NCBI GenBank assembly: GCA_027704905.1
Contig: CM051002.1
Span: 14,137,239 to 14,201,238, forward strand
Source: Muraenolepis orangiensis
Taxonomy: Eukaryota > Chordata > Actinopteri > Gadiformes > Muraenolepididae
Direction: 5' to 3'
Length of the DNA stretch: 64,000 bases
A model generated the notes under the pieces. The model was not told the origin of the DNA. It saw nothing but the letters and a program-made list of their open reading frames with translations, and searched no databases. Each line of letters begins with the position of its first letter. The first letter of the stretch is position 1. Shown piece after piece: positions 11,950 through 43,259 of the stretch. A program made the translations under genes and the position numbers.

Positions 11950-13026
11950 TAGACTTCTTCGCAAGTAAGTCAGCCTCGTCCAGCACTGCCCAATAATCAT
12001 GAATTCCAATCTGAGGTCCGCAGAACCATTCAGGAGTTCCATCCTGTGTCTTCAAGACCTGTGCTGACCAGCTTGCTCCTGTGTTCACGGACATCTACAA
12101 CGCATCACTGCAACAGTCTGTCGTCCCAGCCTTCTTCAGAGACAACCATTGTGCCGTTACCCAAAAAGACCAAGGCAACAAGCCTCAATGATTATCGTCC
12201 GGTTGTTCTAACACCCATAGCCATTAAGTGCCTGGAGAACCTTGTCTTGTCGCATTAACTTTTCCATCCCCATTAACTTTTCCATCGAGTCCCTAGACCC
12301 ACTTCAATTTGCATACAGACCAAACAGGTCTGTAGACCACGCCATCTCCCTGGCACTACACACGGCCCTGGAGCACCTAGACAGGATAACACCTACGTCA
12401 GACTGCTGTTCATTGACTACAGCTCGGCGTTCAACACCATCGTTCCAATCGCTCCAAGCTGGTCCTCAAACCTGAAACTGAGGGACCTAGGTCTGGGCAC
12501 CCCCCATCTGTCTCTGGATTATGGACTTCCTGACGGGCAGGCATGTGTACACACATGACTGTACTGCCACGCACAGCAACAATCGGATTATCAAGTTTGT
12601 AGACGACACCACAGTCATCGACCTGATAAGCGAGGACGACGAAACAGAGTACAGAGATGAGGTAGTCCGGCTGACACGATGGTGCGAGGACAACAGACTT
12701 GCATTGAATGTCAGCAAAACTAAGGAGCTCATCTTGGACTTTCAGGAGCCATCGGTGCACCCAATCCACCATCAGCCTGGATGGGATGAAGGTGGAAATC
12801 GTCAGCTGCTTCCGTTTCCTAGGGCTACAGATTTCCAACGACCTTGCGTGCACCCACAACACGGAGGTCATGCTGCAGAGGGCACACCTCTTCAAGCATG
12901 ACCTCTACATACAGCGCCTCTATGCCCTGTAGTGCCTCAAGAAAAGCGGAATAGGCCAACGGTGGCTAGTGAACTTTCACCGTGGCACTGTAAGAGTCCT
13001 GACGAGTGGTGTCACTGTGTGCATAA
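11950..13026 (+). mobile_element. Degenerate L2/Rex-like LINE, reverse-transcriptase region
   Basis: Frameshifted pieces of a non-LTR reverse transcriptase appear in the proper order: SLQQSVVPAF near 12,105; a PLPKKTK...LNDYRPV block (12,151-12,252); PLQFAYRPNRSVDHAI (12,299-12,346); the polymerase motif FVDDTT, with Val in place of the usual Ala (12,595-12,612); LALNVSKTKEL (about 12,700-12,730); and a C-terminal part to about 13,022. At least two frame breaks make it inactive. Its 3' UTR resumes at about 13,665 after a nested insertion. Confidence 0.85.
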
Positions 13027-13029
13027 CAT

Positions 13030-13665
13030 AACATAAATGCTCGCTAAAAGTTCAAGACTCTGGTGCTGACCTTTAGGGCAGTCAATGGAACTGCCCCAGC
13101 CTACCTCCAGGCGTTGGTCAAGCCCTACATCCCAGCCAGAGCGCTCCGCTCAACTTCTGCCAGGCGACTTGTTCGACCTTCACTGATGACAACCAAGCAT
13201 CGCTCGTCCAAGACCCAGCTCTTCACGGCTCTGGCGCCACAGTGGTGGAATGAACTCCCGTCTCATGTCAGGACGGCAGAGTCCCTCGCCAGCTTCCGCA
13301 AGAGACTCAAGACCCACCTGTTCAGAGTCCACCTGGACTCTCCATGAACCCTCCTTCTCCTTTGTGAACCCCTAACTTGCTTAAGTTAATTAATTAACAT
13401 TAATAGCTCTTAGCATGTTGGATATTCTAGCAAGTGTATATCCTTAATGTTGATAACACGCTCTTATCACAGCTACTTAAGCAGGTGACCTGGCAGTACG
13501 AAATTGTGTTATTCATCTTGTTAATATGAATGCTTGTGAACTGCTCTATTTTTATGTTTGCGTACCTCAGTGTTATGCTATTGTCTGCTTCAACAAATGT
13601 ACACCTTGTAAGTCGCTTTGGATAAACGCGTCTGCCAAATGCCCTAAATGTAAATGTAAATGTAA
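13030..13665 (+). mobile_element. Second LINE C-terminus with TAAATG tail, nested in the first
   Basis: An open frame ending at 13,347 carries FRAVNGTAPAYLQAL, LAPQWWNELPSHVRTAESLA and FRKRLKTHLF, the C-terminal signature of fish non-LTR elements. It is followed by an untranslated part and the 3' tail GTCGCTTTGGATAAACGCG...(TAAATG)n. Its position between the coding part and 3' UTR of the neighbouring LINE indicates nested insertion. Confidence 0.8.
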
Positions 13666-13945
13666 TAACATTGTCATTAACATTACACTATCATACTTTG
13701 CTGGACTTTCTGGACTTATTAGAGTTACTGAACTGTTCTGCACTGTACTGCACTATATTCATGATGCTGCTGCACTACTGGCACTTTAAAATGCTTTTAA
13801 ATGTGTTCTGCACAATTCTACACATGCACATATCATCCTTCAGTCACTTTTATGTTCAATTATTATTGTCTATAGTATTTTTTATAATATTGTGTTTTAG
13901 TAATTCATACTGCGGGAGGGAATGGGGTACAATTCCATTGATTAT
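13666..13945 (+). mobile_element. 3' UTR of the interrupted LINE
   Basis: It contains CTGGACTTTCTGGACTTATT, CATGATGCTGCTGC and ACTGCGGGAGGGAATGGGG. The same order is found, on the opposite strand, downstream of the LINE copy at 45.6-46.8 kb, which supports assigning it to the element at 11,950. Confidence 0.75.
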
Positions 13946-13984
13946 CCAATAATCATGAATGTCATTATTTCCATAGTGATGCAG

Positions 13985-14476
13985 TACCACATCTGTACTG
14001 ACGATGGCGCTGCGTAACCCTTTAGACTGGCTCGCTGCCCCAAAGACAACACCAACCCAACTTCCGGACAGGAGTTTTCAAATCAAGCTAGCTAGTTTAG
14101 CATTCTGACTCAGGTAATATAGCGGAAATTGGTAAATATCAGGTAAGAATTCTTATTGCGTGACATTATTTTGTTCATTTATTTTACCACCACTCTGTTT
14201 TATATACTGGTGATTTTGTAAGAGAAAAGGAACAATGCAGAGAAGATAAAACTATTGTGAGGCGCTAGTATATTCTTTGTTCCACTAGCCATGCTATCGC
14301 CAATGTTAGCGTTGCCATTAATGCATTTAAGTTGAGACTTCAATTGAATCGTGTATGCAATTAACACTTGTATTAGTACTTTCATCTTCCCGTGTTCAAC
14401 GAGATCCGCATTAAGAGTTCCCCTCGTACAATGCAGCTTGCAGGTTAGCTTGTTGGTAAACAAGCCAGCTGTTTCA
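13985..14476 (+). promoter_or_regulatory. Putative pbrm1-like promoter and 5' UTR
   Basis: The region before the pbrm1 start codon has an ETS-type site ACTTCCGG (14,060-14,067), common in TATA-less housekeeping promoters. A plausible non-coding exon ends at a GTAAGA donor (14,143). A possible acceptor TTGCAG (14,438-14,443) would give a 5' UTR piece of 33 nt before the ATG. Transcription start not determined. Confidence 0.4.
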
Positions 14477-28373
<13,897 letters not shown>

Positions 28374-28608
28374 AAACACTGAGACCACTTGTTAACCTGC
28401 TTCTACACTGTTCTTATTACAACACAGACTCTAGCGCCAATAACAATAGACCATAGGAGCAATATTTTATGGATTATTCAATCATGAATTTTTATATTTA
28501 TTAGCAGAATAAGCTTGATGTAGTAGTGCGTGTGTGCTTTTTCAATTATTTTTTAAAACTTGGAGATTTTTGTTTTCAAAACATGTTTTGGTTTATGGAC
28601 ACTGACAA

Positions 28609-28614
28609 AATAAA
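28609..28614 (+). terminator. pbrm1l: Poly(A) signal of pbrm1l
   Basis: AATAAA lies 236 nt after the stop codon, the first canonical signal downstream and before the presumed stau1 promoter. Confidence 0.7.
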
Positions 28615-28689
28615 CGTGTTTAACAGCCTTTGGCTTGTCTCTTGTGCTGGAAACATGTCATCCCTGTGTTATGAACTGAAGTCATTATT

Positions 28690-30133
28690 TCGGATCTACT
28701 TCCTTTTGTTCGATGTCACTTCCTGGGTAGGGAATCAGGACCGGGCCATTCTCTTTAGTGTTTGCCTTGTCTGCCTTCCTTCCACAACACCACGGCCATA
28801 ATTGACTACACAAATCGTACAAATCATTTCGTGGAAACCGGACCAAACAAACGCGAACTGTGCGCCAGCAACACAGCCTATGGATTAACCAAGAGTTCGA
28901 CGAGAAAGAAATTGCGAGGTCAGGTTTGTTTTGAGGCAGGTGTACCGAGACTCGAGTTTAGCTAGCAGCATACACACACACACATCAGTCCCCCAATAAG
29001 CGTGGTTTACAATGATACATGCGATCAATTAAACTTTTAGGCAGCCTGTTGACAGCAGTCCGTGCAGTATTGTCAACGTTATGCATGTGACTTAGTTGAC
29101 AAGCACTGATTCCTCCTCCAGAGAGCTTGCAGACTGGCTGAGTGTGTGTGTGCAGATGCTCCTAGGTTAGCCACCCGGCGGCCTTAGCTCCACTAATACA
29201 GTTACCGGTGGACCGTGGCTTTAGTCATCTTAGAACATTCGTTAATTGTCATTTGGATCAATTGACATGTGAGTTCACCATCCCACACGAGTGTGTTCTT
29301 GTTACTGGCGTGGGCCGTCTGTGCGAGATTAGCCCGTTTGGAATGCTAGCTAGTGTTAACACCGGTAAGGCGTTGAATAAACAACCCACCTACTGCCGTG
29401 GACATGGGCTGGGGGTAGTGGTGTGCCTTTTTTTATTTTTTATTCACTAACACACCGATTTTCTTTTAGTTTTGGGTTGACTTGCGATGTGCCTGCTTCA
29501 TTAGTCTGCACCGCGTTTACTAATCTATACCGTGTACCCGTGGCTAGCTAGCGTTTATGCTAACGTTGCTTGTTTGACATGAATGTCCCCCTCAAGTCCA
29601 TGGGTCTGCACAGAGAAGTTGTTTTATTCTCTCTACAGCGTCGTGCTCTCCTTTCATTACTCCTGTTTCAGAATGTGTCTTTAAATATGGATTCCCAATG
29701 GCGTTCAAAGATGGAGCAGAGCAGCACGGGTTATTAGGACGAGCTCCAATATGGAAGTGACAGTGGACACTCCAAATACTGTCAGTTCTATATAGATCTC
29801 ATACAACTGTAGCTTTAATGCAACTACACGTATAAGTGCACTTTAACCCACGTGAACATTGCTGAATGTTTACAATTGCTGCATCGATGTAGTCATCATA
29901 TTCGCATATTGCCACACCTTATATTCTACTCGTGCATTTCACTAAACACATGGTTCTAACTAAAACATTAACATATTCTTCATCCCTTACTTGAGAACGA
30001 CAGTTGAATAACATGCATTTTAAACGTTGATAGCGTCATATAAGCGTCACAGTGGCTACTGTCTGAACTGACAAACGGTTCTTGTATTCTAATGACTGTG
30101 TGTGTGTGTGTGTGTGTGTTTTTCTGTGTGCAG
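28690..30133 (+). promoter_or_regulatory. stau1: Presumed stau1 promoter, 5' UTR and first intron
   Basis: ETS-like CACTTCCTGGG elements near 28,716-28,726 and a moderately CpG-containing stretch to about 28,920 follow directly after the pbrm1l poly(A) signal. The first stau1 non-coding exon is expected here. A (TG)n run at 30,099-30,119 precedes the acceptor GTGTGCAG of the first coding exon. The exact start and donor were not determined. Confidence 0.35.
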
Positions 30134-30239
30134 AGCCTTGCAGTAAGAGCTGCATGACCCACAACACATTTCAACATTCTACCCGTCACGCCACTCCAAA
30201 AGCTCTTCCTTTGAATTGAGACCCAGACCACAAGTGAGG

Positions 30240-35791
<5,552 letters not shown>

Positions 35792-35970
35792 GGAGGTGGC
35801 GGTGCCCAGCGGGTCTGGAGGAGCACGGCGGAGAAGTGACACTGTTCTTGAGGCTCTTCAATTTTTTTGATTTATTTTTTTGTTTTGGAGAGAGACTAAA
35901 AACTTTACCTGGGACACTGTAGGCCGCCCCCCCCCCCCCCCCCCCCCCGGAAACCGTCACCGTCATCGTT

Positions 35971-36835
35971 CCAAAATAAAAGACGAGGTGTTCAGTTAAA
36001 CAAGATTGATAGTAAAAAAAAACGGGATGTTCCCATCTACTCCTTGATGTTGTTTAATTGTACACGTTATTTATTCTTGATTTTCGTTTTTGTTTTGTTT
36101 GTCGCTTTGTAGAACGGAAGGGAAGAAGAAAAAAAGTATGTCTGCGTCAACGGTCAATAAAACGGGCATTTGCTTTAATGAAGTAGAACGTAGAGAGAAT
36201 TTACTGTGAAGAAAAGGGTGGCTTTTTTCTTTTTTTTTTGTCGAGTAGGACCAGTTTTGTTTCGATACTCACCGGGAACGGCTTTCATTCTTTCTTTAAA
36301 AACATGTATTTTACGTTGTACCGTTTCACGGTGACGCTCGTTTCCCCCGAGAACGCAGCTAGGGGGAACCACCGCTTCATTTCCACGTTTCTTCTTCTTT
36401 TCACCGTGGTCCCAAGATAAAAGACGAGATGTTCAGTTTAACAAGATAGATAGGAAAAACGGGATGTTTCCATCTACTCCTTTTTTTTTTTTGTGTTGAT
36501 TTATTGTACACGTTATTTATTCATGATTTTTTGTTTTCATTTTCGTGTTTTTGGTCTCATCGTAGAACAGAAAGGAAGGAAAACAAACATGTCTGCGTCA
36601 ACAGTCAATAAAACGGGCATCTTTACTGAAGTAAAAACGAGAGACTTTACTGTGAAGGAAATGATGGCGGGATCCGTTTTGTGACGTCACCGGGAACGGC
36701 TTTCACTGGCTTTGTTTTTGTTTTTAAAGTGATTTACGTTCTACTGTTCCACGGTGACACTATTTCCCCCCCGAGCTCTAGAATGTAGCTAGGGGGAACC
36801 AACGCTTCATTTTTAAGTTTCTTCTTCTGCTTCTT
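35971..36835 (+). repeat. stau1: Tandem duplication of about 440 bp at the stau1 3' end, with poly(A) signals
   Basis: Copy 1 (about 35,971-36,412) and copy 2 (about 36,413-36,835) share ATAAAAGACGAG, ACGGGATGTT, CCATCTACTCC, TACACGTTATTTATTC, TCTGCGTCAACGGTCAATAA (one difference), ACCGGGAACGGCTTTCA and GCTAGGGGGAACCA in the same order, with scattered differences. AATAAA occurs at 35,975-35,980, 36,156-36,161 and 36,607-36,612. The stau1 transcript may therefore end at several sites. Confidence 0.85.
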
Positions 36836-37623
36836 CATTTTTTTTCGTCCCAGGGTGCTTTCTAACAACAACAACAACCCCCAGCCAGTGGCGTTTATCC
36901 ATATTTCTACGTAGGGCTTTTTCGGGAACGTCGTCGTGACTCGATGTAGCTAGCGTGTGTGCGTGACGTAACGTTGGTGTTGCCTTGCCCCCCCCACCCC
37001 GCCACAAGTTGTGTGTGTGTGTGTGTTCACAGTATTAATTCCCGTTGCAATGCCCTCTTCATTTTGTTACCTACCCCTACTCTTCCTCTGTAAGTAAAAC
37101 CTGTGTGCTCAGCACACCAAACGGATGTCATGTCGTATTTTTTTTTGCGTCGAGTCGAACATTCTATCGTCGGAACAGACGTAGGAGCGTCTGCTTGAGA
37201 TGACAAGCACGCCACACTGATATCCTTTGGTTATATGTCAATATTTAATGTTAATGTTAAGGCAGTGAAACATATGTCTGCGGACACATTGATGGGTTAT
37301 AAAGGTAATTCTTGTAAGAGGTTCAGATATGGTCGGTTCAGTAGTGATGCACATTAAAGCTTATGGCTGCTTGGCTGAGCAGTCCTTTTGGCACATTACA
37401 GAACAGCTGATCTTTCATTGCTTGTTTTGATTTTTCGTATCTTTTTTTCATATATATATATATATATATATATATTTGTATTTACATGTGTCCTAATACT
37501 TGGTAAAAACCAACCCCAGTGGAAACAAAGTCCAGTGGGAACATGTGGTCCAGGCACAAGCCCCAACACCTCCATCAAGACACCTGGCTCCCAGGGTGTT
37601 GGTCAGTCTGTCCTCCCCTGGGA
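36836..37623. other. Convergent spacer between stau1 and the RDH10-like gene
   Basis: No gene was recognised. A poly-C run is at 36,987-37,000 and a (TA)n run at 37,449-37,474. It should contain the 3' UTR of the minus-strand dehydrogenase, but no clear minus-strand AATAAA was found close to its stop. Confidence 0.45.
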
Positions 37624-40600
37624 CTACCCTGCCTCGACGGGGATGCCGGACGTTCTGTTGGCCATGGTTTCGATGAAGGGGTACATACACCTGTCGGAAC
37701 CCATGAAACGGTACGTAACCACGTTGGATTCCCATGGCAACAGTCTGCAAAAGGAAGGAAGAGATAAAGGAAAGGTCGTCAGCCAAAATGAAGGACATTG
37801 GGAACAGAGCTTGTGGGGGAAGTCTAAGAGAGGCTGTTGGACCCCCCCCCCCCCCCCCGGGCTCTGGGTGGCCTACATGTGAGATGCCTAACCCTTTTCA
37901 GCATCCCTTGTGACCCTTTGGATGAAAGCATGTCGTACCTGGCTACATGGTAAATGGAGTTAGGTTGTACTTACGCATCCCCTAAAGAACTTAATAGTAT
38001 ATAGTGAGGTTTTTCTCACGCCTCTCCTAACAGACTTCATGGTGACTAATAAGGTTAGACTTACACCTCTCTTATCTGACTTACTAGTGAACAGAGGGAG
38101 GCTGTACGATCTCCTACCTGACTACAGAGTGAGGCTGTGCTATCTCCTACCTGGACTACATAGTGAACAGAGCGAGGCTGTTCTATCTCCTTCCTGGACT
38201 ACATAGGGAACAGAGTGAGGCTGTACTATCTCCTGCCTGGACTACATGGTGAACAGAGTAAGGCTGGACTATCTCCTACCTCGACTACATAGTGAACAAA
38301 GCAAGGCGGTTCTATCTCCAACCTGGACTACATGGTGAACAGAGTGAGGTTGTACTATCTCCTACCTGGACTATATGGTGAACAGAGCGAGGCTGTTCTA
38401 TCTCCTTCCTGGACTACATAGGGAACAGAGTGAGGCTGTACTATCTCCTGCCTGGACTACATGGTGAACAGAGTAAGGCTGGACTATCTCCTACCTCGAC
38501 TACATAGTGAACAAAGCAAGGCGGTTCTATCTCCAACCTGGACTACATGGTGAACAGAGTGAGGTTGTACTATCTCCTACCTGGACTATATGGTGAACAG
38601 AGTGAGGCTGCACTATCTCCTACCTGGACTACATAGTGAACAGAGCGAGGCTGTTCTATCTCCTTCCTGGACTACATAGGGAACAGAGTGAGGCTGTACT
38701 ATCTCCTGCCTGGACTACATGGTGAACAGAGTGAGGCTGCACTATCTCCTACCTGGACTACAAAGTGAACAGAGTGAGGCTGTACTATCTCCTACCTGGA
38801 TGAAATAGTGAACAAAACTAGGCTGTTGTATCTCCTTCCTGGATGACCGTGAACAAAACTAGGCTGTTCTATCTCCTTCCTGGACTACATAGTGAACAGA
38901 GTACGGCTGTACTATCTCCTGCCTGGACTACATAGTGAACAGAGTACGGCTGTACTATCTCCTACCTGGACTACATAGTGAACAGAGCGAGGCTGTACTA
39001 TATTCTACCTGGACTACAAAGTGAACCGAGCGAGGCTGTTCTATCTCCTACCTGGACTACATAGTGAACAGAGTGAGGCTGTACTATCTCCTACCTGGAC
39101 TACAAAGTGAACAGAGCGAGGCTGTACTATCTTCTACCTGGACTACAAAATGAACAGCGCGAGGCTGTTCTATCTCCTACCTGGACTACAAAGTGAACCG
39201 AGTGAGGCTGTACTATCTCCTACCTGGATGACATAATGAACAAAACTAGGCTGTACTATCTCCTGCCTGGACTACATGGTGAACAGAGTGAGGTGAGTGT
39301 ACTCACGCCCGGGACAGGAACGGCAGGTAGGTGAGCCGTGGGATGCACACCATGGGCTGGTCTATGAGGATGGCGTTCATGGCCTGCTCCACACAGTACT
39401 GGGGATCCAGCGGAGGCAGAATCATCTCCACTTCCTCCCTGCACGACGCCGACAAAAGACAACCATCAGGCTCTGTGGAGGAGGACTTCTAGTGGCGTTT
39501 ATCCCCTTACATCGATCTGAGTGGAGTATTGGAAGGCGCAAACTTTCCACTCCCGTGGAATGTTATCTCACAAGTCTCATTTGGATTCACTTAGTTACTT
39601 TCATCACTTAACTAAACAAATCAGCAAATCTGTTTGTTTTAAATGTATAAGTCCATTCAAAACAGAACCTGTTTTCAGTGTCACAGCCAAATAAACAACT
39701 TGGGGAAAAAAACTTATGCAGTCCAATTCATTTTCATCCATACAATCATACATGATATGTATGTTATGTTTTTCTTTTTTTCTTTCGAAAAACAACCCAA
39801 CTAAATCCTGTCCACGTTGTGTACACTCTGCTGACCTGATCTTACAGCCCTGGAACATGCCCGTGTCCACGATGTAGGGACACACCAGCGTGGTCTTCAC
39901 TCCGTCCACCTCCTCGACCAGCAGCTCGTGGGCCATGGATTCATGGAAGCCCACCGCCGCAAACTTACTGGCACAGTAGTCCTTGAATCAAAACGCACGG
40001 GTCAAAACCAGCACCACTTCTATAGTAGTCTCCTTGTAGTACCGCCGCCGATTGCTTTAGACTAAACGACAATCAAGAGAACATGATAGACAAGTACACG
40101 AGTAAACGATGACACAACTTCAGTGTTAATTGGCAGTATAATTGTAATCCATGTCCCTCTCAGCTTCACCTCCACGCAGGGCGTGCTGAAGAGACCCAGG
40201 ACGCTGGCGATAGTCACGATGTGGCCGTGGTTCTGGGCCTTCATCTGAGGGAGAAACGCCTTCACTGTCTGAGGTACACACACACACACACACACACTTT
40301 ACATGTTACAAGTAGTTCAAAGGAGCAGCCACATAAGTGAACGGAGAAACACATAGATGACATAGATGACATAGGTTCCAGGTTGCCCAGCATCCTATGA
40401 AGCAAGCTTATATAATTTTAAGGGATTGAGGGAATCCTGTGCATTTGACTGAAAGGGGACAAAGCTGTTTATGCGTCACAATGTGTGCTGTGTGCCATGG
40501 CTCACAGCACACAGTAATCTGCGCTGTATTGTATTGTATTGTAGGTGTTGATTGATGAAAGTGTTTGTAGATTTCCCTAATGGACCTCCGGCCTCTTAGC

Positions 40601-41443
40601 CGATTGAAATAACAAATTTTAGCATTCAGAGTTTCCAGCATTCATTGTACACACACATCTCGAACATAAATGCCGCTTAAAGGGGCCCGGTTTTACCACC
40701 CAGGTGTGAGTGTGATTAGTCATTATAAGCCATTTCAAAATGATCATGTGACTAAAATGTGTCATTGACACAGTGAATTCACACAGATGTACGGCGACTA
40801 GATCAGTCTACCGGCCTACCCAGTGGACCGTACCAACTGGTAAGCTCATCTATGCATCATACATCTGAGTGGACACTCTTAGTGTCTGAGGTCACTATGT
40901 CAATGACACATTTAGTCACATGACTAAAATTAGTTGTGCTAGTAGTAGCCTGCGTCCGGGGTCTCGAGAAAGAGCTTGTTGTCCTCCTACCCAGAAGAGC
41001 GCATGACAGTTGACCTTCATGGTCCTCTCGATGAGCTCGTCGGGGCAGTCCAGCATGCGCCTCCCCGCCACCACCCCGGCGTTGTTCACCAGGACGGTCA
41101 CGTCCCTGCCCAGGTCCTTGCGCACCGTCTCCGCGCCACTATACACGTCTTGGCGGCGGGTCACGTCCACCGTGTACGCGCACGCCTTCCCGCCCATCTC
41201 GCGCACCAGCTCGGCCGTTCGCTCGTTGGCGGCGGTGTTGGTGTCCCAGAGGACCACCTCGGCGCCGTGTTTGGTGAACTCCTGTGCGAAGAGGCGACCG
41301 AGGCCGCCACCGGCGCCGGTGATCAGCACCAGCTCCCCGTCTATGGGTTTGGTGCGCGGCCGCAGGACCACCCGCAGAGAGTTGCGCAGGATGTAGTACA
41401 GCACGTCCAGAAGCATCATCTGGAGGTCCATTAGGAAGATCAT
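37624..41443 (-). CDS. RDH10-like short-chain dehydrogenase (SDR16C type), complete
   Basis: Exons on the minus strand: 41443-40991, 40268-40170, 39981-39836, 39438-39307, 37744-37624 (stop TAG 37626-37624). Phases agree and give 316 aa. RDH10-type enzymes oxidise retinol to retinaldehyde with NAD(P), membrane-bound at the ER or lipid droplets. Seen: hydrophobic N-terminus (MMLLDVLYYIL); cofactor loop TGAGGGLG (42-49); NNAG (120-123); catalytic Ser173, Tyr186, Lys190 (DYCASKF), with the usual 13-residue Ser-Tyr spacing; VDTGMFQGC; and a C-terminus YRFMGSDRCMYPFIE nearly identical to RDH10. CPDELIERTMKVNCH and GLFSTPCVEDYCASKF also favour RDH10 over SDR16C5/RDHE2 or DHRS3. It lacks an insertion of about 25-30 residues that human RDH10 has after the second beta-strand region. 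The ATG at 41443 is the first in frame; Met5 is an alternative. Substrate is inferred. Confidence 0.9.
38060..39293. repeat. 43-bp minisatellite in the last intron of the RDH10-like gene
   Basis: About 28 units resembling GGACTACATAGTGAACAGAG + TGAGGCTGTACTATCTCCTACCT run up to within about 13 bases of the exon 4 donor (minus strand). Larger repeats occur within it: identical variant blocks recur 215 bp (five units) and then 258 bp (six units) apart, starting at 38,165, 38,380 and 38,638. Confidence 0.95.
40277..40298. repeat. Short (CA)n at the exon 2 acceptor of the RDH10-like gene
   Basis: On the gene strand, (TG)n runs to the acceptor ACCTCAG, with only CTC as a pyrimidine stretch. Confidence 0.85.
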
Positions 41444-42390
41444 CTCGTCTCCCCCGACGACCCCTCGCCCTCCCCACCCGGGATCTCCAAATTAAAAAAA
41501 GAATAGAAAATCGACGAATCCTCTGCTAACTGACTAGGTATGGGTCAAACTGCACATCTGTTGTCAAGTCTATGCTGGGGCTCGGAATGGGTCTAAAAAA
41601 ATCCCCTGCAGACAGCCAAGCCGGTGGTTTCTTTTTGCCCCGAACCGCGACCCCCGTCCTTGGCTTTTAAACACTCTCCCCCCCCCCCCCCCCCACCCCC
41701 ACACACACACACCACCTCCAGGATTAACGGGAAAACCCTGAGCTCCACATGAATCCACACATCTCGTGAGCTGTGATGAAGTGTGTGTGTGGGTCTTCAC
41801 ACACACACAAGGTTCACTTGTTGCTCACTGTGATGAAGACGACGGTGTCTATGTCTGTAGATATGATGTCATGGTACGACATTAACAAGCATATAAAAAG
41901 TCCTATCAGTCTTGATGATATGATTTCAATACTACAGCTGTACCCAAATATATTATCATCTCATAGAGATAGCTGCAGTCACCTAAGTGCCTTCATTTGA
42001 AACAATGACTTCATTCCCTTTTCTTAATTTTCCATCCAAAGCTATTTATTTCTTGACAAATTTCTTTATTTTTTTCTTATTCCAAAAGTAACTCTGCTGA
42101 CTAAAAGTAAAGTGTGTCCCCGAATTCAGGCTCACATGCCTTTTACTACTAAACATAAGAACATAAGCAGATTATCTGTATGTGAACAGTAAATCTCCTC
42201 CATGCTTGCTTGTTTCGCAATAAAGCATATTTCCAGATAATGTGTTTGTGAACAGTAAAGACCTGTTCATTCAGGCAGCTAATAAGCCTAATAAGGAGCT
42301 ATTTTTAGTAGACATGTAAGTATATGTTCATACGTGGTGAATAAAGAAAATCTAATGATATACGTAGTTGATATACCAAACTGTAGCTGC
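41444..42390. other. 5' flank of the RDH10-like gene, otherwise empty
   Basis: The 5' UTR and promoter of the minus-strand dehydrogenase should lie just above 41,444. A poly-C/CA stretch (41,680-41,712) is the only repeat. No further gene was recognised. Confidence 0.4.
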
Positions 42391-42765
42391 ACGTCAAGTC
42401 AAGTTTATTGTCACATCAAAGTTATACAAGTATAAGCAATGGGTGAAAATCTTATGTGCAATACCCGACGACAGACAGCAGTTATAAAAATAATAGAATA
42501 AAAAAAGTAAAAAGTACAAACTGTATAAAGTTAAAAATATAAAAGTGCATATATGAAATGCAATATATTAGCACAAAAAAAGAGCAATATATATAAATCA
42601 ATGTGATCAAATATACATTGTTATATGCTATACACCCTTGTTCAGCAGCCTGATGGCCTGGCTGTGGAAGCTAGCTCTAAGTCTATTTGTGCGGCACTTG
42701 ATACTACGGTATCGCAAAGTGAATACAGTTCGTGGCTGTATATATCCGACCCTCGTGAAATCCTA
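42390..42765 (-). mobile_element. LINE C-terminus and 3' end
   Basis: On the minus strand a frame reads LRYRSIKCRTNRLRASF then HSQAIRLLN, the extreme C-terminus of a fish L2/Rex-like LINE. The 3' UTR ends in the plus-strand phrase CAAGTCAAGTTTATTGTCAC near 42,393. Severely 5'-truncated. Confidence 0.75.
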
Positions 42766-43259
42766 CAAGTAGGCATGGTGAGGATTGTTGACCAGTCGGC
42801 CTTTTAGAAAGACATTGGCTTTTGGAAAAGAAGGCCTGCATGTGTGCATGGGTTTGTACATCCCTGAAGGTAACTCATTGGTTCTTTCAAACTGGTTTTT
42901 AACAAATTTGAGTAAAAAATTTGTGAAAGCGTGATTTTCCGAACCACAGCCTCCTGTGTTGACACGTTGATGATTAACTGATCAACTATGGCTGATTAGA
43001 TTAGCTGCAGCTGGCACACTTCTTAATTCAAACGGAAGCAGCGAGGCTGTATTTAATTTTCCACTAATGGCTTCTGGACGATGACTTAATTTTTGGTGAA
43101 TAAACTGTGGTGTAGTTTTTAAAAATAAGTTCTTACTAGCGCATATTATTATTATTATATTTAGTTGATGTAGACAAGGGTATTTTGGCACGTGCTGTCT
43201 CTTAAAGTGAATGGATAAGTTATCCAATGTGATTGGATGTATAATTAAGGTCAACTGTC

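Noticed and set aside
12046..12901. Possible host gene with polymerase-like sequence
   Set aside because: Motif order and frameshifts identify a dead LINE reverse transcriptase.
38060..39293. CRISPR-like array
   Set aside because: Units are contiguous without unique spacers, lie in a vertebrate intron and have satellite-type higher-order structure.
37624..41443. SDR16C5 (RDHE2) or DHRS3 orthologue
   Set aside because: Diagnostic blocks CPDELIERTMKVNCH, FSTPCVEDYCASKF and DRCMYPFI match RDH10 much better.
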